NCBI GenBank assembly: GCA_017531485.1
Contig: JAFXKY010000037.1
Span: 1 to 62,532, forward strand
Direction: 5' to 3'
Source: Eubacteriaceae bacterium
Lineage (GTDB): Bacteria; Bacillota; Clostridia; Eubacteriales; Anaerofustaceae
Length of the DNA stretch: 62,532 bases
Shown here: piece by piece, positions 25,923 to 34,653 of the stretch
Position numbering within the stretch: position 1 is the stretch's first letter
How the letters are laid out: every line of letters begins with the position of its first letter
The notes under the pieces: generated by a model
Told to the model about the DNA's origin: nothing
Seen by the model: the letters and a program-made list of their open reading frames with translations, nothing else
Database searches by the model: none
Made by a program: the position numbers and the translations under genes

Positions 25923-28013
25923 ATGAACTCAGTGTCAGATATTTTCGGCAAGCTGGTCTTTAACGACAAGGTCATGAAAGAAAGACTTCCGAAAGATACA
26001 TATAAAAGAATGCATGATGCCATTGACGGCGGCGTTCCCCTTGATCTGGAAGTTGCAAACATCATTGCGAACGCAATGAAGGATTGGGCGATCGAAAACG
26101 GTGCGACCCATTATTCACACTGGTTCCAGCCTATGACGGGTATCACTGCGGAAAAACATGACAGTTTTATCTCACCGACAGGTGACGGTAAGGTCATAAT
26201 GGAATTTTCCGGAAAGGCACTCATCAAAGGCGAAAGCGACGCGTCTTCATTCCCCTCCGGCGGGATCCGTTCCACATTCGAAGCCAGGGGATATACTTCA
26301 TGGGACCCGTCATCTTACGCATTCATCAAAAACAACACTCTCTGCATCCCGACAGCGTTCTGTTCTTATAACGGCGAAGCCCTTGACAAAAAGACTCCCC
26401 TTCTCCGTTCAATGGAAGCCCTCAACAAGCAGGCTCTGAGGGTTCTGAGGATCCTCGGGGACAACACCACAAAGAGAGTCATCTCATCCGTCGGAAGCGA
26501 GCAGGAATATTTCCTCATCGACAAGGATGTATATAACCTCCGCAAGGACCTTATCTATACGGGACGCACCCTCATCGGTTCCGATCCTCCGAAAGGTCAG
26601 GACCTTGACGACCACTTCTTCGGAACTTTAAAACCGAGAGTTCTCGCGTTCATGCAGGATCTGGACGAAGAATTATGGAAGCTCGGAGTATACGCAAAGA
26701 CAGAGCACAACGAAGCGGCACCTTGTCAGCACGAGATCGCACCGATATACACAGAAGCAAACATCGCCGTCGACCACAATCAGATCACAATGGACGTGAT
26801 GAAGACCGTTGCGGGAAAACACAATCTCGTATGTCTTCTTCACGAAAAGCCTTTTGACGGCATCGCAGGAAGCGGAAAGCACAACAACTGGTCACTTTCC
26901 ACAGATCAGGGCGAAAACCTCCTTGAGCCGGGCAAGAATCCTATTGAAAACACCACATTCCTCGTATTCCTCATAGCAGTAATAAAAGCTGTGGATGAAT
27001 ATCACGATCTTCTCAGAATGAGCGTTGCATATCCCGGAAACGAACACCGTCTCGGCGGACACGAAGCACCGCCGGCGATCATCTCAATGTATCTCGGGGA
27101 TGAACTCATGAGGATCCTCGACACCATCGAATCAGGCGAAGAATACATCGACGATTTTGAAAGGGTCATGAAGACGAAAGTAAACGTCCTTCCCGACTTT
27201 GCGAAAGACACTACGGACCGCAACCGTACTTCTCCCTTTGCATTCACAGGAAACAAATTCGAATTCCGTATGCTCGGTTCATCCATCTCTATTTCAGGAC
27301 CGAACATCGTAATGAACGCCATCATGGCAGAAGCTCTCGAAGAATTTGCGGATGCGCTTGAAGGAAGTGACAATCTTCACGAAGACCTGATGCATCTTCT
27401 CGCAACGACGATCACAAAACACAAACGCATCATCTTCAATGGTGACGGATATTCAAAAGAATGGGAAGAAGAAGCTATCAGGAGAGGTCTTTTCAATGAA
27501 AAATCCACTCCCGGCGCGCTCAGATCATACATCGATCCGAAAAACATCGCGATGTTCGAGCGTCAGCACGTCTTCAACGCTACGGAAGTGCGCGCGAGAT
27601 ATGACATCAAGGTAGAAAACTACTGCAAGACACTCAACATCGAAGCGAACACCCTTATCGACATGATCAACCGCCAGATCATCCCCGCAGTCATCGAGTT
27701 CGGCGCATTCGTCGCAGAAAGCGCAAACGCAAAAAGAGCGCTCAGCGATTCTATCCCCGTTACTATGGAGATAGATCTCGCCAAAGATCTCGCTGTCCTC
27801 AACACAGAACTCAAACACCGCATCGACAAGCTCGCAAAAGACGTCAAGACCGCAAAGAATATCTCAGACATGGAAGAAAGAGCGGCGTATTACAGAGAAG
27901 TAATATTCTTCGGAATGCTTGATGTCAGGGAAATTGCCGACAAGCTTGAAACGATCGTTGCGGAAGAATACTGGCCGATCCCCACATACAGCGACATTCT
28001 CACAAGTGTATAA
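25923..28013 (+). CDS. glnN: Glutamine synthetase type III
   Basis: A 696-residue type III glutamine synthetase, a dodecameric ATP-dependent enzyme that fixes ammonia onto glutamate. Length and architecture match GSIII (about 700 residues), with SFPSGGIRSTFEARGYTSWD near the N-terminus, the catalytic ASP segment VGSEQEYFLID, and NEAAPCQHEIAPIYTEAN with its metal-binding Glu residues. The C-terminal helical extension unique to GSIII is present. ATG follows AAAGGAAT. It is monocistronic; no GlnR or PII gene is near. Confidence 0.95.
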   Translation: MNSVSDIFGKLVFNDKVMKERLPKDTYKRMHDAIDGGVPLDLEVANIIANAMKDWAIENGATHYSHWFQPMTGITAEKHDSFISPTGDGKVIMEFSGKALIKGESDASSFPSGGIRSTFEARGYTSWDPSSYAFIKNNTLCIPTAFCSYNGEALDKKTPLLRSMEALNKQALRVLRILGDNTTKRVISSVGSEQEYFLIDKDVYNLRKDLIYTGRTLIGSDPPKGQDLDDHFFGTLKPRVLAFMQDLDEELWKLGVYAKTEHNEAAPCQHEIAPIYTEANIAVDHNQITMDVMKTVAGKHNLVCLLHEKPFDGIAGSGKHNNWSLSTDQGENLLEPGKNPIENTTFLVFLIAVIKAVDEYHDLLRMSVAYPGNEHRLGGHEAPPAIISMYLGDELMRILDTIESGEEYIDDFERVMKTKVNVLPDFAKDTTDRNRTSPFAFTGNKFEFRMLGSSISISGPNIVMNAIMAEALEEFADALEGSDNLHEDLMHLLATTITKHKRIIFNGDGYSKEWEEEAIRRGLFNEKSTPGALRSYIDPKNIAMFERQHVFNATEVRARYDIKVENYCKTLNIEANTLIDMINRQIIPAVIEFGAFVAESANAKRALSDSIPVTMEIDLAKDLAVLNTELKHRIDKLAKDVKTAKNISDMEERAAYYREVIFFGMLDVREIADKLETIVAEEYWPIPTYSDILTSV

Positions 28014-28022
28014 TTCATTTTC

Positions 28023-28045
28023 ACCGTCGGGCAACCGGCGGTTTT
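28023..28045 (+). terminator. Terminator after glnN
   Basis: 8-bp stem ACCGTCGG / CCGGCGGT closed by a GCAA tetraloop, followed by TTT. Confidence 0.8.
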
Positions 28046-28087
28046 CTGGTTGCAATTCGGTGATAAAGGGGAATGGAAAATACAGGG

Positions 28088-28116
28088 TTGAAATTTATGG
28101 CAAATGAAGGTATAAT
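28088..28116 (+). promoter_or_regulatory. Promoter of the SLC45-like transporter gene
   Basis: TTGAAA (28088-28093), 17-base spacer, TATAAT (28111-28116). Confidence 0.78.
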
Positions 28117-28150
28117 TTACGTATTAATAAATAATTAACGGCGGTAAAAA

Positions 28151-29515
28151 ATGAAACTCAATTACAAAAGGACGTTCCTCATCGGTCTTGTATTCTTCTC
28201 GATAACGATGATGTCGTCCCTTCACGACAGCCTTACTCCGAAGATCCTTTATTCCTTCGGCGTCGGTGAAACACTCATCGGAACCATCATGGCGGCAGAC
28301 AATATTCTCGCCATCGTCCTTATGCCCACATTCGGATATCTCTCAGACAGACTCAACACGCGCTTCGGAAAGAGAAAGCCGTTCTGCTTCATCGGAAGCA
28401 TCATGGCAGCGATCTTCCTTATTATGCTCCCGATAGCAGACAATCAGAGAAATCTCATGATGTTCGTCGTATGTCTGTTTTTCTTCCTTCTCTCCCTCGC
28501 TACATACCGTTCTCCCGGTGTGTCCGTAATGAGTGATGTTACTCCCAAGCCCCTCAGAAGCAAGGCAAACGGCATCATCAACCTCATGGGAACGCTTGCG
28601 GGAATGATCGGGATCGTATTCACGTCGCTTTTCTATAAAGAACGTATCCTCGAATGGGAATATAACGCCATCGGCGACAAAGTCCCTGTTCTCGGTGCAG
28701 ACGGTCTTCCCATCCTTGACAATACGGTAAACAACATCGGAATGTATATCGGCGTTGCGGCAATCGCCCTCATCGCCATGCTCATATATTCTTTCGTCAT
28801 TGACGAAAACAAGCTCGTAAAAGAACGTGAAGAGACGGAACGTCGTCTTGGCATTACAGGCGAAGAAGCTGTAAGTGAAAACAATAAAAAGCAGATCCTT
28901 CCGAAAGATGAAAAGAGAAGCATGATCCTTATTCTCATGTCCATATTCTTATGGTTCTTCGGTTATAACGCCGTCATCACATTCTTCTCCAATTACGCAA
29001 CCACAGTCCTCGGCATCTCAGGCGGCGGATTCTCAAAATATCTCCTCGTTGCGAACATCGGCGGCGTCATCGCTTTCCTTCCGGCAGGCATTATTTCAGG
29101 CAAGATCGGAAGAAAGAAGACTATCTTGATGGGAATTTCAATTCTCACGACTGCATTCGTTCTCGGAATCTTCATGACGAAAGAAACTCCCCTTTTATAC
29201 GTCCTGTTCCTTCTCGCAGGAATCGGCTGGGCGTCAATTAACGTAAACAGTCTTCCGATGATTACTGAATTTGCCGAAACCCGGAGCATCGGTCAGTTCA
29301 CGGGATATTATTATTTCGCATCAATGTCCGCGCAGACCCTCACTCCGATCATCATCGGCTTCCTCATTGAAAACCTGTCTATAGGATATCGCGTGATGTT
29401 CATTTATGCGGCAGTATTTCTCGCGCTTTCAGCAATCCCCATTTCGTTCTCAAAACACGGCGACGGAATGACTGAGGTAAGCGGAAGCATCCTTGAAAGA
29501 TTTGAAGATATGTAA
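28151..29515 (+). CDS. MFS transporter of the GPH/SLC45-like type
   Basis: A 454-residue transporter with about 12 helices. The loop after helix 2, DRLNTRFGKRKPF, matches the GPH/SLC45 style motif (D-R-x-x-T-R-x-G-R/K-R-x-P). Two six-helix halves are joined by a charged loop (ENKLVKEREETERRLGITGEEAVSENN). It likely moves a sugar or glycoside with H+ or Na+. It is monocistronic with its own promoter and terminator, between glnN and a methyltransferase, so there is no neighbour to hint at the substrate. The ribosome binding site (GGCGGT) is weak. Confidence 0.82.
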   Translation: MKLNYKRTFLIGLVFFSITMMSSLHDSLTPKILYSFGVGETLIGTIMAADNILAIVLMPTFGYLSDRLNTRFGKRKPFCFIGSIMAAIFLIMLPIADNQRNLMMFVVCLFFFLLSLATYRSPGVSVMSDVTPKPLRSKANGIINLMGTLAGMIGIVFTSLFYKERILEWEYNAIGDKVPVLGADGLPILDNTVNNIGMYIGVAAIALIAMLIYSFVIDENKLVKEREETERRLGITGEEAVSENNKKQILPKDEKRSMILILMSIFLWFFGYNAVITFFSNYATTVLGISGGGFSKYLLVANIGGVIAFLPAGIISGKIGRKKTILMGISILTTAFVLGIFMTKETPLLYVLFLLAGIGWASINVNSLPMITEFAETRSIGQFTGYYYFASMSAQTLTPIIIGFLIENLSIGYRVMFIYAAVFLALSAIPISFSKHGDGMTEVSGSILERFEDM

Positions 29516-29518
29516 TAA

Positions 29519-29555
29519 TAAAGACTGTCAGAAAAATTCTGACAGTCTTATTTTT
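29519..29555. terminator. Bidirectional terminator
   Basis: 13-bp perfect stem AAGACTGTCAGAA / TTCTGACAGTCTT with AAA loop, flanked by A and T runs, between convergent genes. Confidence 0.93.
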
Positions 29556-29557
29556 AT

Positions 29558-30352
29558 TTATTTCCTCGCAAGCTGCAGGTCTATGGTATCGGAAATTGTG
29601 ATCATGCCGCCTGAGTCATCAATAGCATCTTTTATTTTTGCAAAGAATTCATGTCTTATATCCTCCCTGATGGCAATATGATCAGAATATGTTCCGAGAA
29701 GGGAGATATATTCATCGGAGGTAAACACTCTCTTCCGATGAAACAGATGATACTTTATGTCCGAAAAGCCGTATTTTTCAGCGACAAACGCGAGCTCCTT
29801 AGCCTGATTGACCGAATATTCCGTACGGGGTGTACGTTTGATGTTATAGTACTTATTATAATACTCATCATAAATATCATCTGTCCTCTCTGCAAGCAAC
29901 GGATCTTCTTTACTCACGAAAGGATGATTTCTGAAGCGTGCGAACGCTCCGCCTTCTTTAAGGATCGAGAATACTTTCTCATAACCGGCTTTTTCTTCGA
30001 TCCAGTGAAAAGACGTTGCGGCATAAACAAGGTCATATGTATTTTCCTTTAAAACCGCATCCTCGAATTTTTCGTTGACAATACTGAACCGTTCGTTATT
30101 TCCGAACTTGCCCGTAAGTATCTCCGCGAAATTCTTTCCCGGTTCGACGGAAGTAAAAAAGCATCCCCGATCAAGGACGGGAGCTGTCGCCTGACCGCTG
30201 CCGCTTCCGATCTCAAGGACTTTTGAGGTATGATCCACATTCACATATTCAAAAATACTGTCATATACCTCCCCTGCATATCCGGGACGGAATTTATCGT
30301 ATTCATATGATACTGTATCAAATGTATGGCCGTAACCTTTGAGTGATGACAT
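29558..30352 (-). CDS. Class I SAM-dependent methyltransferase
   Basis: A 264-residue Rossmann-fold methyltransferase of the UbiE/Methyltransf_11 type. Motif I is VLEIGSGSGQATAPVLDRG (about residues 39-57), followed by an acidic residue in the next strand and YDLVYAATSFHWI. The C-terminal half carries a helical cap. The methyl acceptor is not evident. ATG follows AAGGAG. Its leader, between engB's terminator and this start, holds a long nested inverted repeat ending in a terminator-like hairpin, suggesting attenuation. Confidence 0.85.
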   Translation of the reverse strand: MSSLKGYGHTFDTVSYEYDKFRPGYAGEVYDSIFEYVNVDHTSKVLEIGSGSGQATAPVLDRGCFFTSVEPGKNFAEILTGKFGNNERFSIVNEKFEDAVLKENTYDLVYAATSFHWIEEKAGYEKVFSILKEGGAFARFRNHPFVSKEDPLLAERTDDIYDEYYNKYYNIKRTPRTEYSVNQAKELAFVAEKYGFSDIKYHLFHRKRVFTSDEYISLLGTYSDHIAIREDIRHEFFAKIKDAIDDSGGMITISDTIDLQLARK

Positions 30353-30382
30353 AGTTACTCCTTTTTTACAAGTTTAACAAAA

Positions 30383-30503
30383 GCACCGCCACAGGTGGTG
30401 CATGGCCTGTCGAAAAAGCCCACACCGCAAAATCTCTGATCTGATCATTCCGGTCGATTTTGCTTGCTGCGTTAAATTTTCCTCTGAACTTTTCGATCAG
30501 GCC
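30383..30503 (-). promoter_or_regulatory. Structured leader, candidate riboswitch or attenuator
   Basis: Read on the minus strand upstream of the methyltransferase gene, it has three parts. First, a 13-bp stem with one bulge pairs 30490-30503 with 30404-30416. Inside it is an 8-bp stem GCAAAATC / GATTTTGC (30456-30463 with 30427-30434). Third, a hairpin GCACCACC / GGCGGTGC (30383-30401) is followed by TTTTGTT, a terminator-like end about 30 bases before the start codon. I match it to no named riboswitch. Confidence 0.45.
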
Positions 30504-30510
30504 GGGTTTA

Positions 30511-30540
30511 AAGAAAGACCATCAAAAAATTTTGATGGTC
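30511..30540 (-). terminator. Terminator after engB
   Basis: On the minus strand, 11-bp stem GACCATCAAAA / TTTTGATGGTC with a TT loop, followed by TTTCTT. A second hairpin ACACCGCC / GGTGGTGT lies just before it at 30544-30562. Confidence 0.8.
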
Positions 30541-30567
30541 TGAACACCACCGGAGGCGGTGTCTGTT

Positions 30568-31287
30568 TTATTCTTCGTCTTCGTAATCTTCATCGGAATA
30601 TTCTTCGTCATACTCTTCATACTCTTCATATTCATCGTATTCTTCGTCATATTCCATATCATCTTCATCGTCTTCGTATTCTTCTTCGTCGTACTCGCCG
30701 TCATCATAAAGAATACTTTCGATAAATTCCCAGATCTCGTTTCTTCCGCGGCCGTTAAGGCTTGAGAACTCAAACAACAGATCGTCCGCTTCAAGTCCGA
30801 GACCCTTTTTGATGGATTTTAAGATCGCGGCTCTTTCGGAGTTCTTGACTTTGTCGGATTTTGTGAGGACAACGACGGGGTTTATGCCTTCGCTGCGGAG
30901 ATATTCAAACATCTCCTTATCGTTGCTTGTCGGTTCATGGCGGTTGTCAAGAAGGAAAAATACGATAAAGTCCGTCTGTCTGCCGCGGATATAATTCCTG
31001 ATGATCTTTGAAAATTCAAGGCGCTGTGTCTTTGCGACCTTTGCGTATCCGTATCCGGGCATATCCACGAAATAGAATTCGTCGTTGACGATATAAAAGT
31101 TGGCTGTTCTCGTCTTTCCCGGCTGAGAAGAAGTTCTCGCGAGGGATTTTCTTCCGAGCATACAGTTGATAAAGCTTGACTTGCCTACGTTGGATTTTCC
31201 GATGAGGACGACCTCAAAGAGATTGTCCTGCGGAAACTTCGCAAGGTCTACCTCTGTATGGGTAATGTCTGCTGAATGTATTATCAT
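30568..31287 (-). CDS. engB: Ribosome-biogenesis GTPase EngB/YihA with acidic tail
   Basis: A 239-residue GTPase needed for assembly of the large ribosomal subunit. Its motifs are GKSNVGKS (residues 30-37), DMPGYGYA (75-82) and LTKSDK (141-146). The usual length is about 195 residues; here residues 195-239 form a tail made almost only of Asp, Glu and Tyr. ATG follows AGGT. It starts 7 bases after lon, the conserved lon-engB (ysxC) pairing of Firmicutes. The tail is encoded by imperfect repeats and may be an unusual regulatory or RNA-mimic extension; the catalytic domain looks intact. Confidence 0.93.
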   Translation of the reverse strand: MIIHSADITHTEVDLAKFPQDNLFEVVLIGKSNVGKSSFINCMLGRKSLARTSSQPGKTRTANFYIVNDEFYFVDMPGYGYAKVAKTQRLEFSKIIRNYIRGRQTDFIVFFLLDNRHEPTSNDKEMFEYLRSEGINPVVVLTKSDKVKNSERAAILKSIKKGLGLEADDLLFEFSSLNGRGRNEIWEFIESILYDDGEYDEEEYEDDEDDMEYDEEYDEYEEYEEYDEEYSDEDYEDEE

Positions 31288-31294
31288 TTGTTAC

Positions 31295-33730
31295 CTACTT
31301 GTTAAATACTTCTTCGTAAACATCCGTCATTCTCTCAACGGGGATGATGGTGAGGGTGTCGAGGATCTCTTTCGGCACATCCCTGAGGTCTTTTTCGTTT
31401 TCTTTCGGAATGAGAACCTTATTTACCGTTGCCCTTGATGCGGCGAGAAGCTTCTCGCGGAGTCCGCCGATGGGAAGGACTCTGCCTGTAAGGGAAATTT
31501 CACCTGTCATGGCGATCTTCTGACTTACGGGGCGTTTTGAGAGAGCGGAAATGAGAGCAGTCGTCATTGTGATACCTGCGGACGGACCGTCTTTCGGTAC
31601 TGCGCCTTCGGGAACGTGGATATGGATGTTTGTCTTGTCCCATTCGATGTTTTCAAGGCCGTACTTACCTGCATTCGTCTTGATATGACCGAGAGCCACA
31701 TGAACGGATTCCTTCATGACATCTCCGAGGTTGCCCGTAAGTTCGAGCTTGCCGCTTCCCGGTGCCGTTGCCATTTCGATCTGAAGGGTGTCGCCGCCTG
31801 ACTGTGTCCACGCAAGTCCGTTTACCACGCCGACGAGTTCTTCGTCTTTTGCGATGTCATAAGTCGCGACGCTTCTTCCGAGAAGGTCGTCGAGTTCAGA
31901 AACTGTCGGGCTGAGGACTGCGTTTTCATCGTCAGCAACCATCTTCGCCGCTTTTCTGCAAAGGGATGCGATGGTTCTTTCGAGCTGACGGACGCCTGAT
32001 TCGCGTGTATAGTTATTGATAAGGCAGTCAAGGACTTCATCGGAAATGATGAGGTTTTCTGCCGTGATGCCGTTCATTTTAAGCTGTTTCGGAATGAGGT
32101 GGTTTCTCGCGATGTGTTTTTTGTCTGTTGCGATATATCCCGGAAGCTCAATGATCTCCATTCTGTCCAGAAGCGGTTCGGGAATGGAAGAAAGGTTATT
32201 GGCCGTTGCGATAAACATTACGTTTGAAAGATCGAAGGGGATCTCAGCGTATGTATCCGTGAAGGTGGAGTTCTGTTCCGGATCAAGGACTTCCAGAAGT
32301 GCGCTTGACGGGTCTCCCCTGAGGTCCCTGGCGAGCTTGTCGATCTCATCAAGGAGGAAGACAGGGTTATTCACCTTTACCTGACGGAGGCCTGAAATGA
32401 TCCTTCCCGGCATAGCGCCCACATATGTTTTTCTGTGTCCGCGGATCTCGCTTTCGTCGTGAACGCCGCCGAGAGAGATTCTCACGAACTTTCTGCCTGT
32501 CGCCCTTGCGATGGATTTTCCCACAGATGTCTTACCTACCCCGGGGCTTCCCACAAGGCAGAGTATCGGGGCTTTGAGGGAGTTGGTGAGTTTTACAACT
32601 GCAAGATATTCAAGGATCCTGTCTTTTACTTTCTCAAGGCCGTAATGATCTTCATCAAGGATCTTTCTTGATTCGTCAAGAGCGAAAGTGTCTTCCGTCT
32701 TTTTGTCCCACGGAAGGTCTAAAATAAGGTCGATGTAAGTTGAGATAACGGCTGCGTCCTGACTTGTGGGCGGCATCATCTCAAGCTTGGAAACTTCCTT
32801 GAGGAGTTTTTCGCGGTAATCTTCTTCAAGGGGAAGTTCCTTTATGGCCTGAATATATTCGGAAATGTCGTCGTCGAAAGTATCCACTTCGCCGAGCTCT
32901 GTGTCGATGACGCGTTTTTTCTCTCTTAAATATCTCGTTCTCTGGTCTGCTGAGTAACGCATGACGATGCGATTTTCGATCTCGATGTCGATCTCAGCGG
33001 ATTTGATGAGAAGGCTGAGGGCTTCGGCTGTCTTTGAAAGGCGTTCTGCCGTGTCTTCTTCGAGGAAGATGTCGTAATAATCCTCATAAGAGATCTTTGT
33101 GTTGGCAGTAACGTAATCCACGAGGTTGTCCGCCGCGAATCCTTCAATGGCAGAGTTCACACCCGGGTCCGCCTTCTGCAGAAGGGTCGTGAGCTCTTTG
33201 AATTTGTTTATGACGACTTTTTTGAGGGCGACGATCTCTTCGCATTCCTCATACACCGTCGGGATCATTACCTGCACCTTTGCAATAAAGAAAGGCTCTG
33301 TCTGAATGTATTCTATGATCCTTGCCCTGCAAAGACCTGTCACGTTTACTCTGAGAGTATCATAATGCATGGGGGAAATGTCGTTGAGATCAGCCACGCA
33401 GCAGATCTCCATAAGGTCGCTTGCGGCAGGTTCTTCGACTGCCTGATCGAACTGTGCGGAGAATGCAAGGAGGCGTTTTTCCTTATGAGCTTCCTGAGCT
33501 GCCATGACGGACTGTCTTCTTCCGAGGTCGATGGCTGTGCGCATTTCCGGCCCCATTGTAAGGCCTCTGAGGGGAACGAGGGGAACGATGAACTCTTTGG
33601 GCTGCATGAAGCCGGATATTTCTTCAGTATTTTCTTCTGCCGCTTCGGGAGCTTTTGTTTCTTCGGTAATTATATTTTCGTTAACTGTCGGTTCTTCACC
33701 TGATTTTTTCTTTTTAAATCTGTCGAACAT
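31295..33730 (-). CDS. lon: ATP-dependent Lon protease
   Basis: An 811-residue LonA-type AAA+ protease that degrades misfolded and regulatory proteins. After an extra acidic N-terminal stretch of about 45 residues comes the substrate domain starting at PLVPLRGLTMG. The ATPase has Walker A GSPGVGKTSVGKS and Walker B VFLLDEIDKL. The peptidase Ser-Lys dyad is S717 in PKDGPSAG and K760 in GGLREK. ATG 33730 follows AAGGAGAT; the longer frame starts upstream of the promoter. Co-transcribed with engB. Confidence 0.95.
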   Translation of the reverse strand: MFDRFKKKKSGEEPTVNENIITEETKAPEAAEENTEEISGFMQPKEFIVPLVPLRGLTMGPEMRTAIDLGRRQSVMAAQEAHKEKRLLAFSAQFDQAVEEPAASDLMEICCVADLNDISPMHYDTLRVNVTGLCRARIIEYIQTEPFFIAKVQVMIPTVYEECEEIVALKKVVINKFKELTTLLQKADPGVNSAIEGFAADNLVDYVTANTKISYEDYYDIFLEEDTAERLSKTAEALSLLIKSAEIDIEIENRIVMRYSADQRTRYLREKKRVIDTELGEVDTFDDDISEYIQAIKELPLEEDYREKLLKEVSKLEMMPPTSQDAAVISTYIDLILDLPWDKKTEDTFALDESRKILDEDHYGLEKVKDRILEYLAVVKLTNSLKAPILCLVGSPGVGKTSVGKSIARATGRKFVRISLGGVHDESEIRGHRKTYVGAMPGRIISGLRQVKVNNPVFLLDEIDKLARDLRGDPSSALLEVLDPEQNSTFTDTYAEIPFDLSNVMFIATANNLSSIPEPLLDRMEIIELPGYIATDKKHIARNHLIPKQLKMNGITAENLIISDEVLDCLINNYTRESGVRQLERTIASLCRKAAKMVADDENAVLSPTVSELDDLLGRSVATYDIAKDEELVGVVNGLAWTQSGGDTLQIEMATAPGSGKLELTGNLGDVMKESVHVALGHIKTNAGKYGLENIEWDKTNIHIHVPEGAVPKDGPSAGITMTTALISALSKRPVSQKIAMTGEISLTGRVLPIGGLREKLLAASRATVNKVLIPKENEKDLRDVPKEILDTLTIIPVERMTDVYEEVFNK

Positions 33731-33751
33731 TATTATCTCCTTATCCGCTAT

Positions 33752-33780
33752 ATTATATAGTTTTTTTTTGCGATATGCAA
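33752..33780 (-). promoter_or_regulatory. Promoter of lon-engB
   Basis: Minus strand: TTGCAT (33775-33780), 17-base spacer, TATAAT (33752-33757). No CIRCE or CtsR-type repeat is seen. Confidence 0.72.
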
Positions 33781-33908
33781 GTTTTATGATAAATTTATCT
33801 TTGTAACAAGGCGATAAAGTGATAAAATAATAAGGCTCGGTCCGCTTTTGCATGATAAGGGCTTACGGACTGCGTCAAGGCAAATAAAATATTTAATCGG
33901 AAGAATAT

Positions 33909-34490
33909 ATGAACAACAAAAATGCAATAAAGACAGAACAGACGAAATATGACATCAAGTGCGCGTTTTTGCAGCTCCTTGAAATAAAGAAACTCGAAGA
34001 CATCACCATCCGTGAAATATCCGACATTTCCGGTTATCACCGTTCCACCATATACTTATACTTCAAAAATATCTCCGACATCCTCATTCAGATCGAAAAC
34101 GATATTTTAGAGGACTTTTCCGAAAACCTTAAAAAGGAATTTTCCAAGAATCCGCCGAAGAATCTCGACGAGTTCGCTTCCACCGTCGTTTCGGCCTTCC
34201 GCAACAAGTCAAGCTTTTATGTTTCCCAGCCCCTTCCCGTCCTTCTCGGAAAAAACGGGGATATGTCCTTTTACAACACTGTCAAGGAGAGGCTGAAAGC
34301 ATGCATGAACGAATTTGAGAACGAAAGGATGCTGACAGATGATTACGAAAGGGATTATCTCATCGAATTCGTAACAAGCGGCATCGTCTCCGCCATCCGT
34401 CACTGGTTTGAGTGCGGTATGGACATTCCGCCTGAAATGCTTATAGGATATCTCGCGAAATATATGGTATCCATGTTCAGCAATGAATAA
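33909..34490 (+). CDS. TetR/AcrR-family transcriptional regulator
   Basis: A 193-residue TetR-type regulator. The DNA-binding helices (residues about 12-58) contain LEDITIREISDISGYHRSTIYLYF, the usual I-x-I/E-x-I-A-x-x-A-G-V-S-x-x-T-x-Y-x-Y-F pattern in two parts. Residues 60-193 form the helical ligand and dimer domain, of the C-terminal type seen in FimR/DhaS-like regulators. TTGTAA-16-TAAAAT (33801-33828) is its probable promoter. It is divergent from lon and isolated by a terminator, so its target is unclear. Confidence 0.85.
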   Translation: MNNKNAIKTEQTKYDIKCAFLQLLEIKKLEDITIREISDISGYHRSTIYLYFKNISDILIQIENDILEDFSENLKKEFSKNPPKNLDEFASTVVSAFRNKSSFYVSQPLPVLLGKNGDMSFYNTVKERLKACMNEFENERMLTDDYERDYLIEFVTSGIVSAIRHWFECGMDIPPEMLIGYLAKYMVSMFSNE

Positions 34491-34506
34491 TTAATTTAAA
34501 ACCATG

Positions 34507-34543
34507 CGGCCGCATCGGAAATTGTATACCAATGCGGTCGTTT
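34507..34543 (+). terminator. Terminator after the tetR-family gene
   Basis: 9-bp stem CGGCCGCAT / ATGCGGTCG (one G-U pair), 16-base loop, followed by TTTC and further T-rich sequence. Confidence 0.7.
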
Positions 34544-34594
34544 CAATATTTTTGATGTGTGACAAATATTTACATTTTCATACCAATATTTCTC

Positions 34595-34623
34595 TTGACA
34601 AGAAACTTTTGATGTGATATATT
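34595..34623 (+). promoter_or_regulatory. Promoter of the pyr operon
   Basis: TTGACA (34595-34600), 17-base spacer, TATATT (34618-34623). Predicted transcription starts near 34630, leaving only about 25 bases of leader, too short for a PyrR attenuator. Confidence 0.8.
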
Positions 34624-34653
34624 AACTTGAATAATTCAGGAGAGGTTGACAAA

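Noticed and set aside
31295..33853. Longer N-terminus for Lon
   Set aside because: The extra 41 codons run through a TTGCAT-17-TATAAT promoter. ATG 33730 has AAGGAG ahead of it.
34627..34653. TTG start for pyrC
   Set aside because: It falls before the predicted transcription start of the TTGACA-17-TATATT promoter, and GTG 34654 has a good binding site.
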